Below are positions 12,241 through 20,366 of a stretch of DNA of 64,000 bases, piece by piece. The stretch's first letter is position 1. Each line of letters starts with the position of its first letter. The translations under genes were made by a program, and so were the position numbers. The DNA lies in contig CAYJTG010000003.1 in the NCBI GenBank assembly GCA_964373255.1, positions 1-64,000 of the forward strand, written 5' to 3'. A model generated the notes under the pieces. That model was not told the DNA's origin, ran no database searches, and saw only the letters and a program-made list of their open reading frames with translations. This stretch comes from JACPVU01 sp964373255. GTDB lineage: Archaea > Aenigmatarchaeota > Aenigmatarchaeia > GW2011-AR5.

Positions 12241-13950
12241 ATGAGAAATCAGGAAGTGGCTGGTATTCTTTACGAGATAGCAGACCTTCTCGAGCTGAAG
12301 GGTGAGGTGGTTTTCAAAGTAGTTGCATACAGGAGGGCTGCGCAGAACATCGAATCCTTATCAAAGCCTGTAGAAGAATTCCACAAAGAAAACAAATTGG
12401 ACGAAATACCGGGCGTAGGCGCAGGCATCGCTGAAAAAATTGCTGAATTTCTCGAAACCGGAAAAATAAAATACTACGAAGAACTCAAAAAGAAAATGCC
12501 CATGGACTTTGAATCTCTCATGAGGATAGAAGGAATGGGCCCAAAAAAAATAAAGACCCTTTATGAAAAGCTTAAAATAAAAACAGTGAAAGACCTCGAG
12601 ACAGCGGCGAAAGCCGGAAAGATAAGAAAGCTCGCAGGTTTTGGAGAGAAGACCGAACAGAACGTACTCAGAGGCATCGAATTCGCAAAAACGGCGAGCC
12701 AGAGAATGCCTTTGGGTACCGCGCTTCCGATAGCCGAAGAGATTGTCGACGCACTAAGAAAACTGGATTATGTCAACCACGCCAGCTATGCCGGCTCGCT
12801 ACGAAGGATGAAAGAAACTATAGGCGACATAGATATTTTAGTTACGTCTCCCCAGCCAGAAAAAGTTCTTGGTTACTTTACAGATATGAACTGGGTTCGT
12901 GACGTAATAGCCAGAGGTCCGACAAAAGCGAGCGTCCATATGAATAACGGCTTGCAGGTCGATTTGAGGGTCCTGGTGGAGCGTGAATACGGATCTGCTC
13001 TGCTTTATTTTACCGGATCAAAAGAACACAACATTGAGCTGAGAAAAGTAGCCATATCAAAAAATATGAAACTGAGTGAATACGGTCTGTCAAGGAACAA
13101 TAAATTTATTGCAGGCAGGACCGAACAGGAAGTCTACAAAACGCTCGGCCTTGACTACATAGAACCGGAGATGCGAGAAGCCCGCGGCGAGATTGAATTG
13201 GCACGCAAACATAAATTACCTAAGATTATTGGTTACAATGACATCCGCGGCGACTGCCAGATGCACACAAACTGGAGCGACGGTGCAAACACGATAGAAG
13301 AGATGGCGGTAGCGTGCAAAAAGCTCGGCTACGAATATATATGCGTAACTGACCACGTTGGCAAATTAAAGATAGCAGGTGCGCTCAGCGAAAAAGTCAT
13401 AGGCAAACAGGCGAAGGAGATAGAAAAGATTTCAAGCAAAACAGGCATAAAGATACTTCACGGCGCTGAAATAGATATCCGTGCTGACGGCAAATTCGAT
13501 GTATCAAATGAAGCTCTGAAAAAGTTTGACGTAGTCCTCGCATCATTACACTCAGCGCTCAAAGGGCCCAGCGAAAGGAGCACAGGAAGGATTCTGGCCG
13601 CCATGGAAAATCCTGATGTAGACGTTATAGCTCACCTCACCGGCCGCCTAATAGGGAGACGAGAAGGCGCAGATATAGACATTCAGGCTGTAATCAAGAA
13701 AGCACTGGAAACAAACACAATCCTGGAAATAGACGCCCAGCCAGACAGACTTGATATGAACGACGTAAACGCCACAGCCGCCCGCGAGTCAGGGTGCAAA
13801 ATCATGATAGACACAGATGCGCATTCTGCCGATCAACTAGGATTCATGCACCTCGGCGTTGCAGTAGCAAGAAGGGCGTGGCTTGAAAGTAAAGACGTTG
13901 TAAACACGTTGCCTTACAAGCAATTCGCAAAGGTTTTTGATATATTATGA
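12241..13950 (+). CDS. polX: DNA polymerase X family with PHP phosphoesterase domain
   Basis: The protein has 569 residues, the normal size of bacterial and archaeal PolX. Helix-hairpin-helix repeats lie at about 50-140 (LDEIPGVGAGIAEKIAEFLE, IEGMGPKKIKTLYE). The nucleotidyltransferase core has the metal motif GDIDILV at about 193-199. The PHP domain starts with GDCQMHTNWSDG at about 336-347 and ends with DTDAHS at about 520. PolX fills short gaps in base excision repair; the PHP domain gives 3'-5' exonuclease or phosphatase activity. Start ATG follows an AT-rich leader 39 bp after hsp20. Confidence 0.95.
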   Translation: MRNQEVAGILYEIADLLELKGEVVFKVVAYRRAAQNIESLSKPVEEFHKENKLDEIPGVGAGIAEKIAEFLETGKIKYYEELKKKMPMDFESLMRIEGMGPKKIKTLYEKLKIKTVKDLETAAKAGKIRKLAGFGEKTEQNVLRGIEFAKTASQRMPLGTALPIAEEIVDALRKLDYVNHASYAGSLRRMKETIGDIDILVTSPQPEKVLGYFTDMNWVRDVIARGPTKASVHMNNGLQVDLRVLVEREYGSALLYFTGSKEHNIELRKVAISKNMKLSEYGLSRNNKFIAGRTEQEVYKTLGLDYIEPEMREARGEIELARKHKLPKIIGYNDIRGDCQMHTNWSDGANTIEEMAVACKKLGYEYICVTDHVGKLKIAGALSEKVIGKQAKEIEKISSKTGIKILHGAEIDIRADGKFDVSNEALKKFDVVLASLHSALKGPSERSTGRILAAMENPDVDVIAHLTGRLIGRREGADIDIQAVIKKALETNTILEIDAQPDRLDMNDVNATAARESGCKIMIDTDAHSADQLGFMHLGVAVARRAWLESKDVVNTLPYKQFAKVFDIL

Positions 13951-13975
13951 AGCAAGTAAATAGAAAACGATTCGA

Positions 13976-15013
13976 TCACGTTAATTTCCTGCACCTAATA
14001 ACCTTCTCTTTTTCATCTATTTCAAACTTCATGGGCAGGAATTTCTCGATGACCCATATGTTTGTTCTTGTGTGATTTGTCAAATGGTGGACTTTTATCA
14101 TGCTCTCGCCGCCCTGAGCAGCAAGCGCCATGAACGGAAGCAGCTGGTCCTCGGCGTGCTCGTCAACGCACGCATTTGTTTTCAGCTCTTCTATTAATTT
14201 TTCCGCTGCTTCTTTTCCGACCTGTTCCGCTGATTTTTTTATTTCGCCTAATTCGTCTGCACCAAGGACAGAATTTTCGCAGGTCGCAAATAATTCAATA
14301 GCAGAACCGGGATTTAGCGCATCGACATAGTTAACGGAAATACGCGGCGCGATTTGCAGTTCTTTCTTAATAATTTCTTCTGCTGTCTTTGCCTGTCTTT
14401 CGGCTACTTTTGCCTTTTCCAGATGCTTGGATGCATGAGAAATGCCCTTTATTTCTACTATTTCACCTCTTTGTATCAGGTCTATCGGCTTTATGTGTAC
14501 AGGATTAATTGTTGCCATAACATGAGCCCCGCCCTTTGGATAATAGCCGTATTTTTTAATTTCTATATTTGCTTTGTAGCCCATTTTCTCAAGCAGCGGC
14601 AATAAGACATATTTTATGTAATTAAGTGGTGGCGCCCATTTACCGTTTGTAGCACCGCCGTTTATCTCTATCTCTACTTTGCTTTCAGCGTGTGAAGCCG
14701 CAATCATGAGCGGCTGAAGAACCAGGCCTACAGATCCGGCTGTCGGGATAGAAATATCTATTTTCTTTGACTCTATTTTTCTTGGGTAAAATTTCAGTTC
14801 TGTTGATCCTATTTTGTTGCCCCTGATCTCGGCGTTGCATAAAGCAGCTACAGCATTTGCGCCCTCCAGATGCTGTGTCTGAAGTCCGGGATTTTGCCTG
14901 CCCCTCCTTATGTTAAATATCCTGCATTCTTTTCCTGTTACAGCCGAGAGCGCAAGGGCTGTCCTTATTATCTGACCGCCGCCTTCGCCTGTCGATCCGT
15001 CAATTTCTATCAT
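13976..15013 (-). CDS. rtcA: RNA 3'-terminal phosphate cyclase
   Basis: The protein has 345 residues, full length for RtcA. The N-terminus IDGSTGEGGGQIIRTALALS is the family signature, with RRGRQNPGLQTQHL at about 37-50. The GSVGLVLQ segment lies near 93 and HHLTNHT near 309-315 carries the expected nucleophilic histidine. The enzyme converts RNA 3'-phosphates to 2',3'-cyclic phosphates using ATP through an enzyme-AMP intermediate. It is convergent with polX. In a genome with many introns a 3'-end enzyme is notable, but archaeal tRNA exon joining uses RtcB, which is not in this window. Confidence 0.95.
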   Translation of the reverse strand: MIEIDGSTGEGGGQIIRTALALSAVTGKECRIFNIRRGRQNPGLQTQHLEGANAVAALCNAEIRGNKIGSTELKFYPRKIESKKIDISIPTAGSVGLVLQPLMIAASHAESKVEIEINGGATNGKWAPPLNYIKYVLLPLLEKMGYKANIEIKKYGYYPKGGAHVMATINPVHIKPIDLIQRGEIVEIKGISHASKHLEKAKVAERQAKTAEEIIKKELQIAPRISVNYVDALNPGSAIELFATCENSVLGADELGEIKKSAEQVGKEAAEKLIEELKTNACVDEHAEDQLLPFMALAAQGGESMIKVHHLTNHTRTNIWVIEKFLPMKFEIDEKEKVIRCRKLT

Positions 15014-15090
15014 TTGATTATGAAAGCAAAATAAGGATAAAAAGACTCTTTTCCCTATTTTATTTGGTGTGGTATGTGAGGGTCAAGAAA

Positions 15091-15306
15091 ATGAGGGATG
15101 TCATAATACTTTCTATGATCAAAAACGGCATAAAATCCGGGCAAGGCATAGAAAAGGGGCTTGGCATACAGAGAAGTATAACAAAGCGGTCTCTTTCTTT
15201 TCTCAACAGTTCCGGCCTTATCCGAAGGCATGGAACATACAGCAACGACTATTATGATATAACAGAAGCCGGAAGAAAAATAGTCGATGGTGTTTTCCGT
15301 CGGTGA
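15091..15306 (+). CDS. Small winged-helix protein
   Basis: The protein has 71 residues from ATG 15091. The order is helix (RDVIILSMIKNGIKSGQGI), turn, recognition-type helix (IQRSITKRSLSFLNSSGLIRR), wing (TYSNDYYDITEAGRKIVD). This is the compact winged-helix fold of archaeal DNA-binding regulators, in which the protein is little more than one domain. It is divergent from rtcA with about 77 bp between starts, so it could control that gene or itself. Element A7 begins ten bases after its stop. Confidence 0.7.
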   Translation: MRDVIILSMIKNGIKSGQGIEKGLGIQRSITKRSLSFLNSSGLIRRHGTYSNDYYDITEAGRKIVDGVFRR

Positions 15307-15316
15307 AGCTCTATCA

Positions 15317-15405
15317 GTATCTCCGAAAGTTGGATTACTGCCTATTGGCAGTAATCCTCTACCGAGGTATACGCCAAGAGGCGTATACATCACTTTCGGA
15401 GATAC
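15317..15405. mobile_element. Palindromic element A7 (divergent)
   Basis: Outer stem GTATCTCCGAAAGT/ACTTTCGGAGATAC. Inner hairpins GGATTACTGCC-TATT-GGCAGTAATCC and GGTATACGCC-AAGA-GGCGTATAC. The linker is TCTACCGA instead of TAGCT. The TATACG core of hairpin B is shared with A1-A6; all else differs, so it belongs to a related subfamily. It fills the gap between two convergent genes. No clear target duplication. Confidence 0.8.
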
Positions 15406-15408
15406 TAT

Positions 15409-16644
15409 CTATATTTTTATCGTTTCCCCGTTCTTCGGCGCAAATGCCTGTATGTTAAAATGCTCTTCTATGTCCTTGGCGAATTCCTTGCACTTGTCGC
15501 CGTGAACGCATACGACCTGCTTTGCGTTGGTTCTTTTTATTATTTCAAACAAACCGCCACGGTCCGTGTGCGCGCTCAGCCCGAACTGATGCAGGTCACA
15601 GTGCACGTTAAACTCCTCTTCGGTGTTTTTGAATATCTTTGTCTCGATAAGATTGCGGCCAGGGCTATCTTCTATGAGAAACCCGCAGAATATCACCTTT
15701 GATTCTTTTCTGCCTTTTATCTCCCTCAAATAGCTTACGGCAGGCCCGCCCCCAAGCATGCCGGCGGATGATATTATTATTGAATGTTTCTCTAGTGCTT
15801 TTCTTCGTTCTTCGTGCGTTTTAACAAATTTTACCTTTTGCAATACACTTCTGAATCTTTTTGCATCCCTGAGGTAATAGCTGTAATCAGCAATAATTTC
15901 AGAAGCAAGCTTGGCCATGCCGTCTATTGCTATTTTTCCGGCATATTTTTCGAGTACCATCATCATCTCCTGCGCGCGGCCTATTGCAAAAACAGGCATA
16001 AGGATTACCTCTTCCTTGGCCAGCGCGTCTTCGACGGTCTCGATCAATTTTCGTTCTAGTTCCTCGCGTGATGGGTGATTCTTCATGCCATAGGTACTCT
16101 CAAGAACTAGTGTATCAACGTTCTGCGGGAGCTTGCATTTTTTAAGCAGGTGGCTGTCTATTGTCTGTATGTCTGACGTATAGAAAATCTTTTTTCCGCA
16201 TTCGGCGAGTATGCTGTTACTGCCTGGTATATGGCCTGAGTGCCATAGGCTGAATACACAGTCGCCTACCTTGAAGCGGTCATTTTGACTTACGATCTTT
16301 GTTGATTTTATTGCCCTCTTCAGGTCCTTGTTGCCGAATGGCGTCGCGTAGCCTTCTTTGTAACCAACCTTCATAGAGTCCTTTATGAGCATTGTTCCAA
16401 GCTCAAGGGTTATGTCGTTCATAAATATAGCAGGCTTGCCCTTCTTGCACAGAAGCGGCAGCGCACCTATATGATCAAGGTGCGCATGGGATATTATTGC
16501 TGCATGGACCTTCCCAACGTGCGGGTATTGAGGCGGCGCTGGCTCTATCTTGACGCCGCAGTCGAGCATCACAGTTTTTTTGCCCTCAAGAAGTATGGAG
16601 CTGCGGCCGACTTCCTGCCCGCTTCCAAGTATTTTTATCTTCAT
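15409..16644 (-). CDS. Beta-CASP metallo-beta-lactamase ribonuclease (aCPSF-like)
   Basis: The protein has 411 residues. The MBL core has SHAHLDHIG at about 52-60, HSGHIPGS near 134-141 and YTSDIQ near 155. The beta-CASP domain follows with LESTYG, PVFAIGRAQE near 218-227, and the C-terminal FGLSAHTDRGG near 358-368. Without N-terminal KH domains it corresponds to the shorter archaeal group (aCPSF2-like) rather than aCPSF1. These enzymes cut or trim RNA 3' ends. The 3' end of the gene lies three bases from element A7. Confidence 0.9.
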   Translation of the reverse strand: MKIKILGSGQEVGRSSILLEGKKTVMLDCGVKIEPAPPQYPHVGKVHAAIISHAHLDHIGALPLLCKKGKPAIFMNDITLELGTMLIKDSMKVGYKEGYATPFGNKDLKRAIKSTKIVSQNDRFKVGDCVFSLWHSGHIPGSNSILAECGKKIFYTSDIQTIDSHLLKKCKLPQNVDTLVLESTYGMKNHPSREELERKLIETVEDALAKEEVILMPVFAIGRAQEMMMVLEKYAGKIAIDGMAKLASEIIADYSYYLRDAKRFRSVLQKVKFVKTHEERRKALEKHSIIISSAGMLGGGPAVSYLREIKGRKESKVIFCGFLIEDSPGRNLIETKIFKNTEEEFNVHCDLHQFGLSAHTDRGGLFEIIKRTNAKQVVCVHGDKCKEFAKDIEEHFNIQAFAPKNGETIKI

Positions 16645-16858
16645 TTCATCACTGTATTTTTAGATATGCTATATCTTTGCTTAAAAAGTACTCTGAAAGC
16701 TTCCTACTATTGAATTTATATGCGTTTCATTCTTATTTATGGGTTATGAACAGCTGCACAAAATCCAGCTTAGAGAAAAAGGCGATTTGTGTAGCCAAAG
16801 CTAATTTCTTCTATTGGCGTTTCTAGCGCTGTAGATTGAGTTCTTTTACGGTGTCGCT

Positions 16859-17182
16859 ATGGCGCTGGACGATAAACATTTAGACGAAGTTATCGCTTTT
16901 TCTGCAAAGCTTCTCAACAGGGCGATAACTAAAAAACAGAGGCTGATTTTGCTAGAGTTGGCTTCCAGTGATTTCCAGCTATCATCAAGTACAAGCGTGG
17001 TTAAATCTGTAGCTTCGCGCCTTGGTTGTGCTGAATCGACTGTATGGGATGCTCTTTCTGTTTTCAAAGATCTGGATATTGTTTCCTGCAAAAATGGCCG
17101 CATAGAAATTACAGATGTCGGCTCTTTCTGCGTCAAATTACTTGGTGATCTTGATGGTATACGAAACGGACGATGTAGATAA
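16859..17182 (+). CDS. Winged-helix-like regulator
   Basis: The protein has 107 residues. The helix-turn-helix is SVVKSVASRLGCAESTVWDALSVFKDLDIV, cut here as SVVKSVASRLGC and ESTVWDALSVFKDL at about 47-72, preceded by LLNRAITKKQRLILLELASS, the usual first helix of LysR/MarR-like folds. A wing (NGRIEITDVGSFCV) ends the domain. First of a compact cluster of four genes of unknown role; its last 29 bases overlap the next gene. About 215 bp of AT-rich DNA separates it from the beta-CASP gene and probably holds its promoter. Confidence 0.7.
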   Translation: MALDDKHLDEVIAFSAKLLNRAITKKQRLILLELASSDFQLSSSTSVVKSVASRLGCAESTVWDALSVFKDLDIVSCKNGRIEITDVGSFCVKLLGDLDGIRNGRCR

Positions 17183-18182
17183 CAGAACAAACAGCGAAGC
17201 TATGGTTAACCTGATGGCAAACTTACGAAAGAGGAATGCATCCAGATATGGTCTGAAAGAGGGTGTACCCAGATCGTACTTGATCGGCGGTACATCTATG
17301 CATGAAAGAAGAGGCTGTCTCGGCTACAATCTGAGCGGGATAAACGACAACGTAGTTTTGTTTACAGGTCAATGCCTTGTAAAAGACCGAGAAGACAAAG
17401 AATGTCCTGTAACACTCGAAGACGCCCTTGAATGTGAAAAACTCAGAGATTTATTGGAAAAGAATCCAGTTCCAACTGTGTGCATGTATCCTGATTCAAT
17501 GTACAAAGCCTTCATAGAGGCATGGTCAGGCAAGGAAGCAGATGATAAAACAATAGACCTAGCCACAGAGAGGTACATTCAATTCAGAAAGAGCATGTTG
17601 CCAGGCATCGCTCATGTAAGGACAAGCGAAATAGAGGACAGATTAGCAGGCTTCATGAAACGTGATATGAATCATATCAGAACAGGAATAAGGCGCATAT
17701 ACGGAGGCAGGGTGCTGAAAGAAGGGCAAGAGCATCAGCTGCAGCAGACAATACTTGAATACGGGATAAAGATGGTTGCTCTGCCCATCATAGCAGGTCA
17801 TGAAAATAAATCAGTTGTTGTCTTTGCCGAGCCTGATGAAATCTGCAGCGTAAAAGCCGCGGAAAGCGTTGCTGAAGAACTAGGCGTCAATGTAAGTTTT
17901 GCTCTGATAGGCCAGATACCATTGCCTTCGATAGACTTCCCGTCCAGCGGCCGTATAAGGATGTACTCCGCAGAAAGAGAGAAAAGAATACACCTGAATG
18001 AAAGTGACGAGTCCATAAGAAAAAAATTCGGAAACGACATAAACCTGCTGCTTTTATCTCTGTACTCATCGCCTCTTACTTCAGGAAGCGACCTCGAACA
18101 CATCGGCAGATCAAAGGACAGACTAGTTGGAATAGACCTGATGATGCAACAGATAGACCGATTCAGGTCCCATCTTCAGTGA
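17154..18182 (+). CDS. Uncharacterised 342-residue protein
   Basis: Starts at ATG 17154 inside the end of the HTH gene. I do not recognise the family. It is soluble, with a first part built around PRSYLIGGTSMHERRGCLGY and a region of charged helices. Near residue 225 comes a probable Rossmann-type unit (MVALPIIAGHENKSVVVFAE, then VAEELGVNVSFALIGQ). A stretch near 285 (EKRIHLNESDESIRKKF) faintly resembles the segment after KMSKS in Tyr/Trp-tRNA synthetases, which would fit the tyrS neighbourhood, but this is weak. The next gene starts four bases after its stop, so expression is coupled to the C39-like peptidase. Confidence 0.75.
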   Translation: MVYETDDVDNRTNSEAMVNLMANLRKRNASRYGLKEGVPRSYLIGGTSMHERRGCLGYNLSGINDNVVLFTGQCLVKDREDKECPVTLEDALECEKLRDLLEKNPVPTVCMYPDSMYKAFIEAWSGKEADDKTIDLATERYIQFRKSMLPGIAHVRTSEIEDRLAGFMKRDMNHIRTGIRRIYGGRVLKEGQEHQLQQTILEYGIKMVALPIIAGHENKSVVVFAEPDEICSVKAAESVAEELGVNVSFALIGQIPLPSIDFPSSGRIRMYSAEREKRIHLNESDESIRKKFGNDINLLLLSLYSSPLTSGSDLEHIGRSKDRLVGIDLMMQQIDRFRSHLQ

Positions 18183-18186
18183 TTTC

Positions 18187-18819
18187 ATGAGATTAGCAGT
18201 CCATTTCTATCGCCAGACAACAGGCTTTACCTGCGACCCTGCATGCCTGATGATGGCTCTGAAATACTTCAATCCCAAAACAAAACTTTCCAGAAAGCTG
18301 GAGTTCGAGATATGGCGTGAATCGTACGGCATAGGAATTCCTGGCTGCATGCCGCAAGGCCTGGCCTATTCTGCATCGAAAAGAGGACTTAAAGCGGCCA
18401 TAGTTTGCAGAAAAAACAAGCTAAATCAAATATCAGGAAAAATTGCTAAAGGCGAAAACAAAGAAACAGCGGTAGCCACGTCAAAGCACTTACTGGAAAA
18501 ATCTGTTCGCATGGGTACAAAAATAATAGACAAAAGTCCAGAGATTAGGGACATAGAAAGGGCTTTGTCAAGCGGCCAGATACCGTTATTGATGATAAAC
18601 ATGAAATCTATTCATAATGTAGACAGCCCTCATTGGATTGTTGTTTCAGGTTTTGACAAAGATGGGTTATGGATAAATGACCCCTACTCAAAGAAAGGCG
18701 GAAACATGAAAATATCCAGAAAAGCAATCAGGAAAACGATGGCTGATCTTAATAGAATATCAAACATGGCACCAAGAATGCTTATTATATCAAAAAGACA
18801 GGCCTATCGAAACTACTGA
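18187..18819 (+). CDS. Peptidase C39-like (DUF3335-type) protein
   Basis: The protein has 210 residues. The N-terminus VHFYRQTTGFTCDPACLMMA carries the catalytic Cys of papain-like C39 peptidases (family form FTCGPA; here Asp replaces Gly). The His is in SPHWIVVSGFD near 155 and the Asp in NDPYSKKG near 168, so the triad is complete. In bacteria this family sits beside RimK-type ligases or acetyltransferases; in bacteriocin systems C39 domains cut leader peptides. No signal peptide, so it is cytoplasmic. It follows the 342-residue gene by four bases. Confidence 0.82.
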   Translation: MRLAVHFYRQTTGFTCDPACLMMALKYFNPKTKLSRKLEFEIWRESYGIGIPGCMPQGLAYSASKRGLKAAIVCRKNKLNQISGKIAKGENKETAVATSKHLLEKSVRMGTKIIDKSPEIRDIERALSSGQIPLLMINMKSIHNVDSPHWIVVSGFDKDGLWINDPYSKKGGNMKISRKAIRKTMADLNRISNMAPRMLIISKRQAYRNY

Positions 18820-18843
18820 TCTTGTTCTAAACAGGCGATTAGG

Positions 18844-19074
18844 ATGGACGAAGAAACAACAAAGATTTCGAATGGGTGTTTAGAAGAGATTTCGGACATG
18901 CTGGGCCAGTACGTCAGGCACGAATGGGCTTATCCTCTGCCCACTGGTTTCACTTCGGATGAAGATACCGTCGATAATAATTATACAGAAGCTCTTGTGA
19001 GGCGCGCCAGAATAAATCCTGCATTAATAAACAGGATATGCGAACTCTATTTAAGAGAACGCAATAATAAGTGA
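18844..19074 (+). CDS. Uncharacterised 76-residue acidic protein
   Basis: A small soluble protein with helical ends (SNGCLEEISDMLGQYVRHEW and the segment ARINPALINRICELYLRE) and an acidic loop DEDTVDNN in between. No cysteine cluster or DNA-binding motif. It starts 24 bp after the peptidase-like gene and ends four bases before tyrS, so it may be part of either unit. No family recognised. Confidence 0.6.
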   Translation: MDEETTKISNGCLEEISDMLGQYVRHEWAYPLPTGFTSDEDTVDNNYTEALVRRARINPALINRICELYLRERNNK

Positions 19075-19078
19075 TTTT

Positions 19079-20194
19079 ATGGACATAGAAAAAAAGATAG
19101 AGTTGATAACACGTCCTCCTACAGAAGAAGTCATAACAAAGGAAGAGCTCAAACAGCTTCTCGAAACAAACAACCATCCAATCGCGTATAATGGCTGGGA
19201 ACCAAGCGGAAATTAAAGTCTTCTGACTTTAACCGAAGTGGTGCATCTGGGCACAGGACTCATATGCGCGTACAAGATGAAGGACTTCATAGAAGCAGGC
19301 ATTCATTTCAAGGCATACTTGGCTGTGTGGCATGCGTGGATAAACAACAAGCTAGGCGGCGATCTTGAGCTGATAAGGAAAGCTGCAGAGCATTTCAAGC
19401 ATTCCTGGATATCGCTTGGGGTTCCTGAAAACAAGATAGAATTCATATACGCCGACGAGCTTTATGACGGCGGCGAGTTCTGGAAAAAAATGATTGAGGT
19501 CGCAAAACATTTGACAATAGCGCGAACAAAAAGAACCCTTGAAATTGCTGGCCGGAAAGAAGTGGAAGCTAATTACGTGTCTGATTTCATATACACGCCC
19601 ATGCAGGTAGCAGACATATTCCATATGGACGTGAATATATGCCAGCTTGGTATGGACCAGAGGAAAGCCAATGTCGTCGCCCGCGAAGTTGGGCCGTCGA
19701 TGAATTTCTGGAAGCCTGTCTGTGTTCACCACCATCTTCTGCAAGGCCTGACAAAACCGTCTATATGGCCGATAACGGAGGAAAACAAAAAAGAAGCACT
19801 CGTTTCTGCGAAGATGTCAAAGAGCAAGCCCGACACGTGCATATTCATTTACGACAAGCCCGATGAGATAAAGCAGAAGGTATCAAACGCGTTCTGTCCT
19901 GAAAAAATTGTCGAGCACAACCCGATAATAGACATATCCAAATACATCGTGTTCCGTGAGCAAGACACATTAGTTATAGAGCGGTCGAAAAAATTTGGCG
20001 GGACGCTTGAAGTGCAAAGCTTTGAAGAACTTGCAAGTGTCTTCAGAAAAGGCGAGCTCCACCCGCTTGACCTGAAAAATGCTGTCGCTGAAGTCCTGAT
20101 AAAAATACTGGAACCTTCCAGAAGGTATTTTGAGAAGAACGAGGAAGCTCAAGAGAGCCTTAATGTCATAAGAACCGCGAAGGTTACGAGGTGA
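19079..20194 (+). CDS. tyrS: Tyrosyl-tRNA synthetase interrupted by a 27-nt intron-like hairpin
   Basis: Exon 1 (19079-19211) encodes MDIEKKIELITRPP ... YNGWEPSG; exon 2 (19239-20194) encodes VHLGTG ... to the stop. Read straight through, TAA at 19214-19216 ends the protein at residue 45. Removing 19212-19238 gives EPSG-M-VHLG, the normal EPSGxxHLG spacing of TyrRS, and a 362-residue enzyme. KMSKS is at about 237-241 and the tyrosine pocket segment MQVADIFHMDVNICQLGMDQ is intact. The enzyme charges tRNA-Tyr. Everything downstream is preserved, which argues against a pseudogene. The alternative is start at GTG 19238, which would lack the HIGH motif environment. Confidence 0.88.
19212..19238 (+). 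other. Predicted 27-nt BHB intron in tyrS mRNA
   Basis: Layout: GCGG (19206-19209), bulge AAA, TTAAAGTC-TTCT-GACTTTAA, CCGA (19233-19236), bulge AGT. The central helix has three Watson-Crick pairs and a G-A pair. Cuts after the second bulge base yield GGA-ATG-GTG-CAT-CTG, in frame. It contains the only in-frame stop of the gene. The cut rule is the same as for the four tRNA introns with clear bulges. Confidence 0.75.
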
Positions 20195-20289
20195 GAAATA
20201 TCGTAAAAAATGCTCTGCTGATAATAGACATGCAGAATTATTTTATTAACAAACATACGAAAAATCTGCCAGATAAAATAGCGAAATAA
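20191..20289 (+). pseudogene. Remnant of an isochorismatase-family hydrolase
   Basis: GTG 20191 opens a 32-residue frame with ALLIIDMQNYFI, the first strand and catalytic Asp region of cysteine hydrolases of the isochorismatase/nicotinamidase family. It ends at TAA 20287. No further conserved segment is found before ogt at 20367. The usual protein is near 180 residues, so most of the gene has been lost. The start overlaps the tyrS stop. Confidence 0.65.
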
Positions 20290-20366
20290 ATCTCTGCGGA
20301 AGCCATCACGGCAAGAAATCGCACTTAATGGGATGCAAATTGATAAGAGAGAACCTCGAGCCTTAA

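Noticed and set aside
13976..15013. RtcA as the ligase that joins the introns' exons
   Set aside because: RtcA makes 2',3'-cyclic phosphate; archaeal exon ligation is by RtcB. The link stays indirect.
16739..16801. A 19-20-codon frame upstream of the HTH gene (ATG 16739)
   Set aside because: Too short, with no ribosome binding site or context to support it.
19238..20194. tyrS starting at GTG 19238 as an independent complete gene
   Set aside because: It would lack the N-terminal strands and the EPSG half of the active site, which are encoded in the same frame just upstream.
19079..20194. Stop-codon reassignment or TAA read-through in tyrS
   Set aside because: Many other genes here end with TAA, so reassignment is excluded. 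Read-through would leave nine extra residues in the HIGH loop; splicing explains the hairpin and flanks better, though read-through is not formally excluded.
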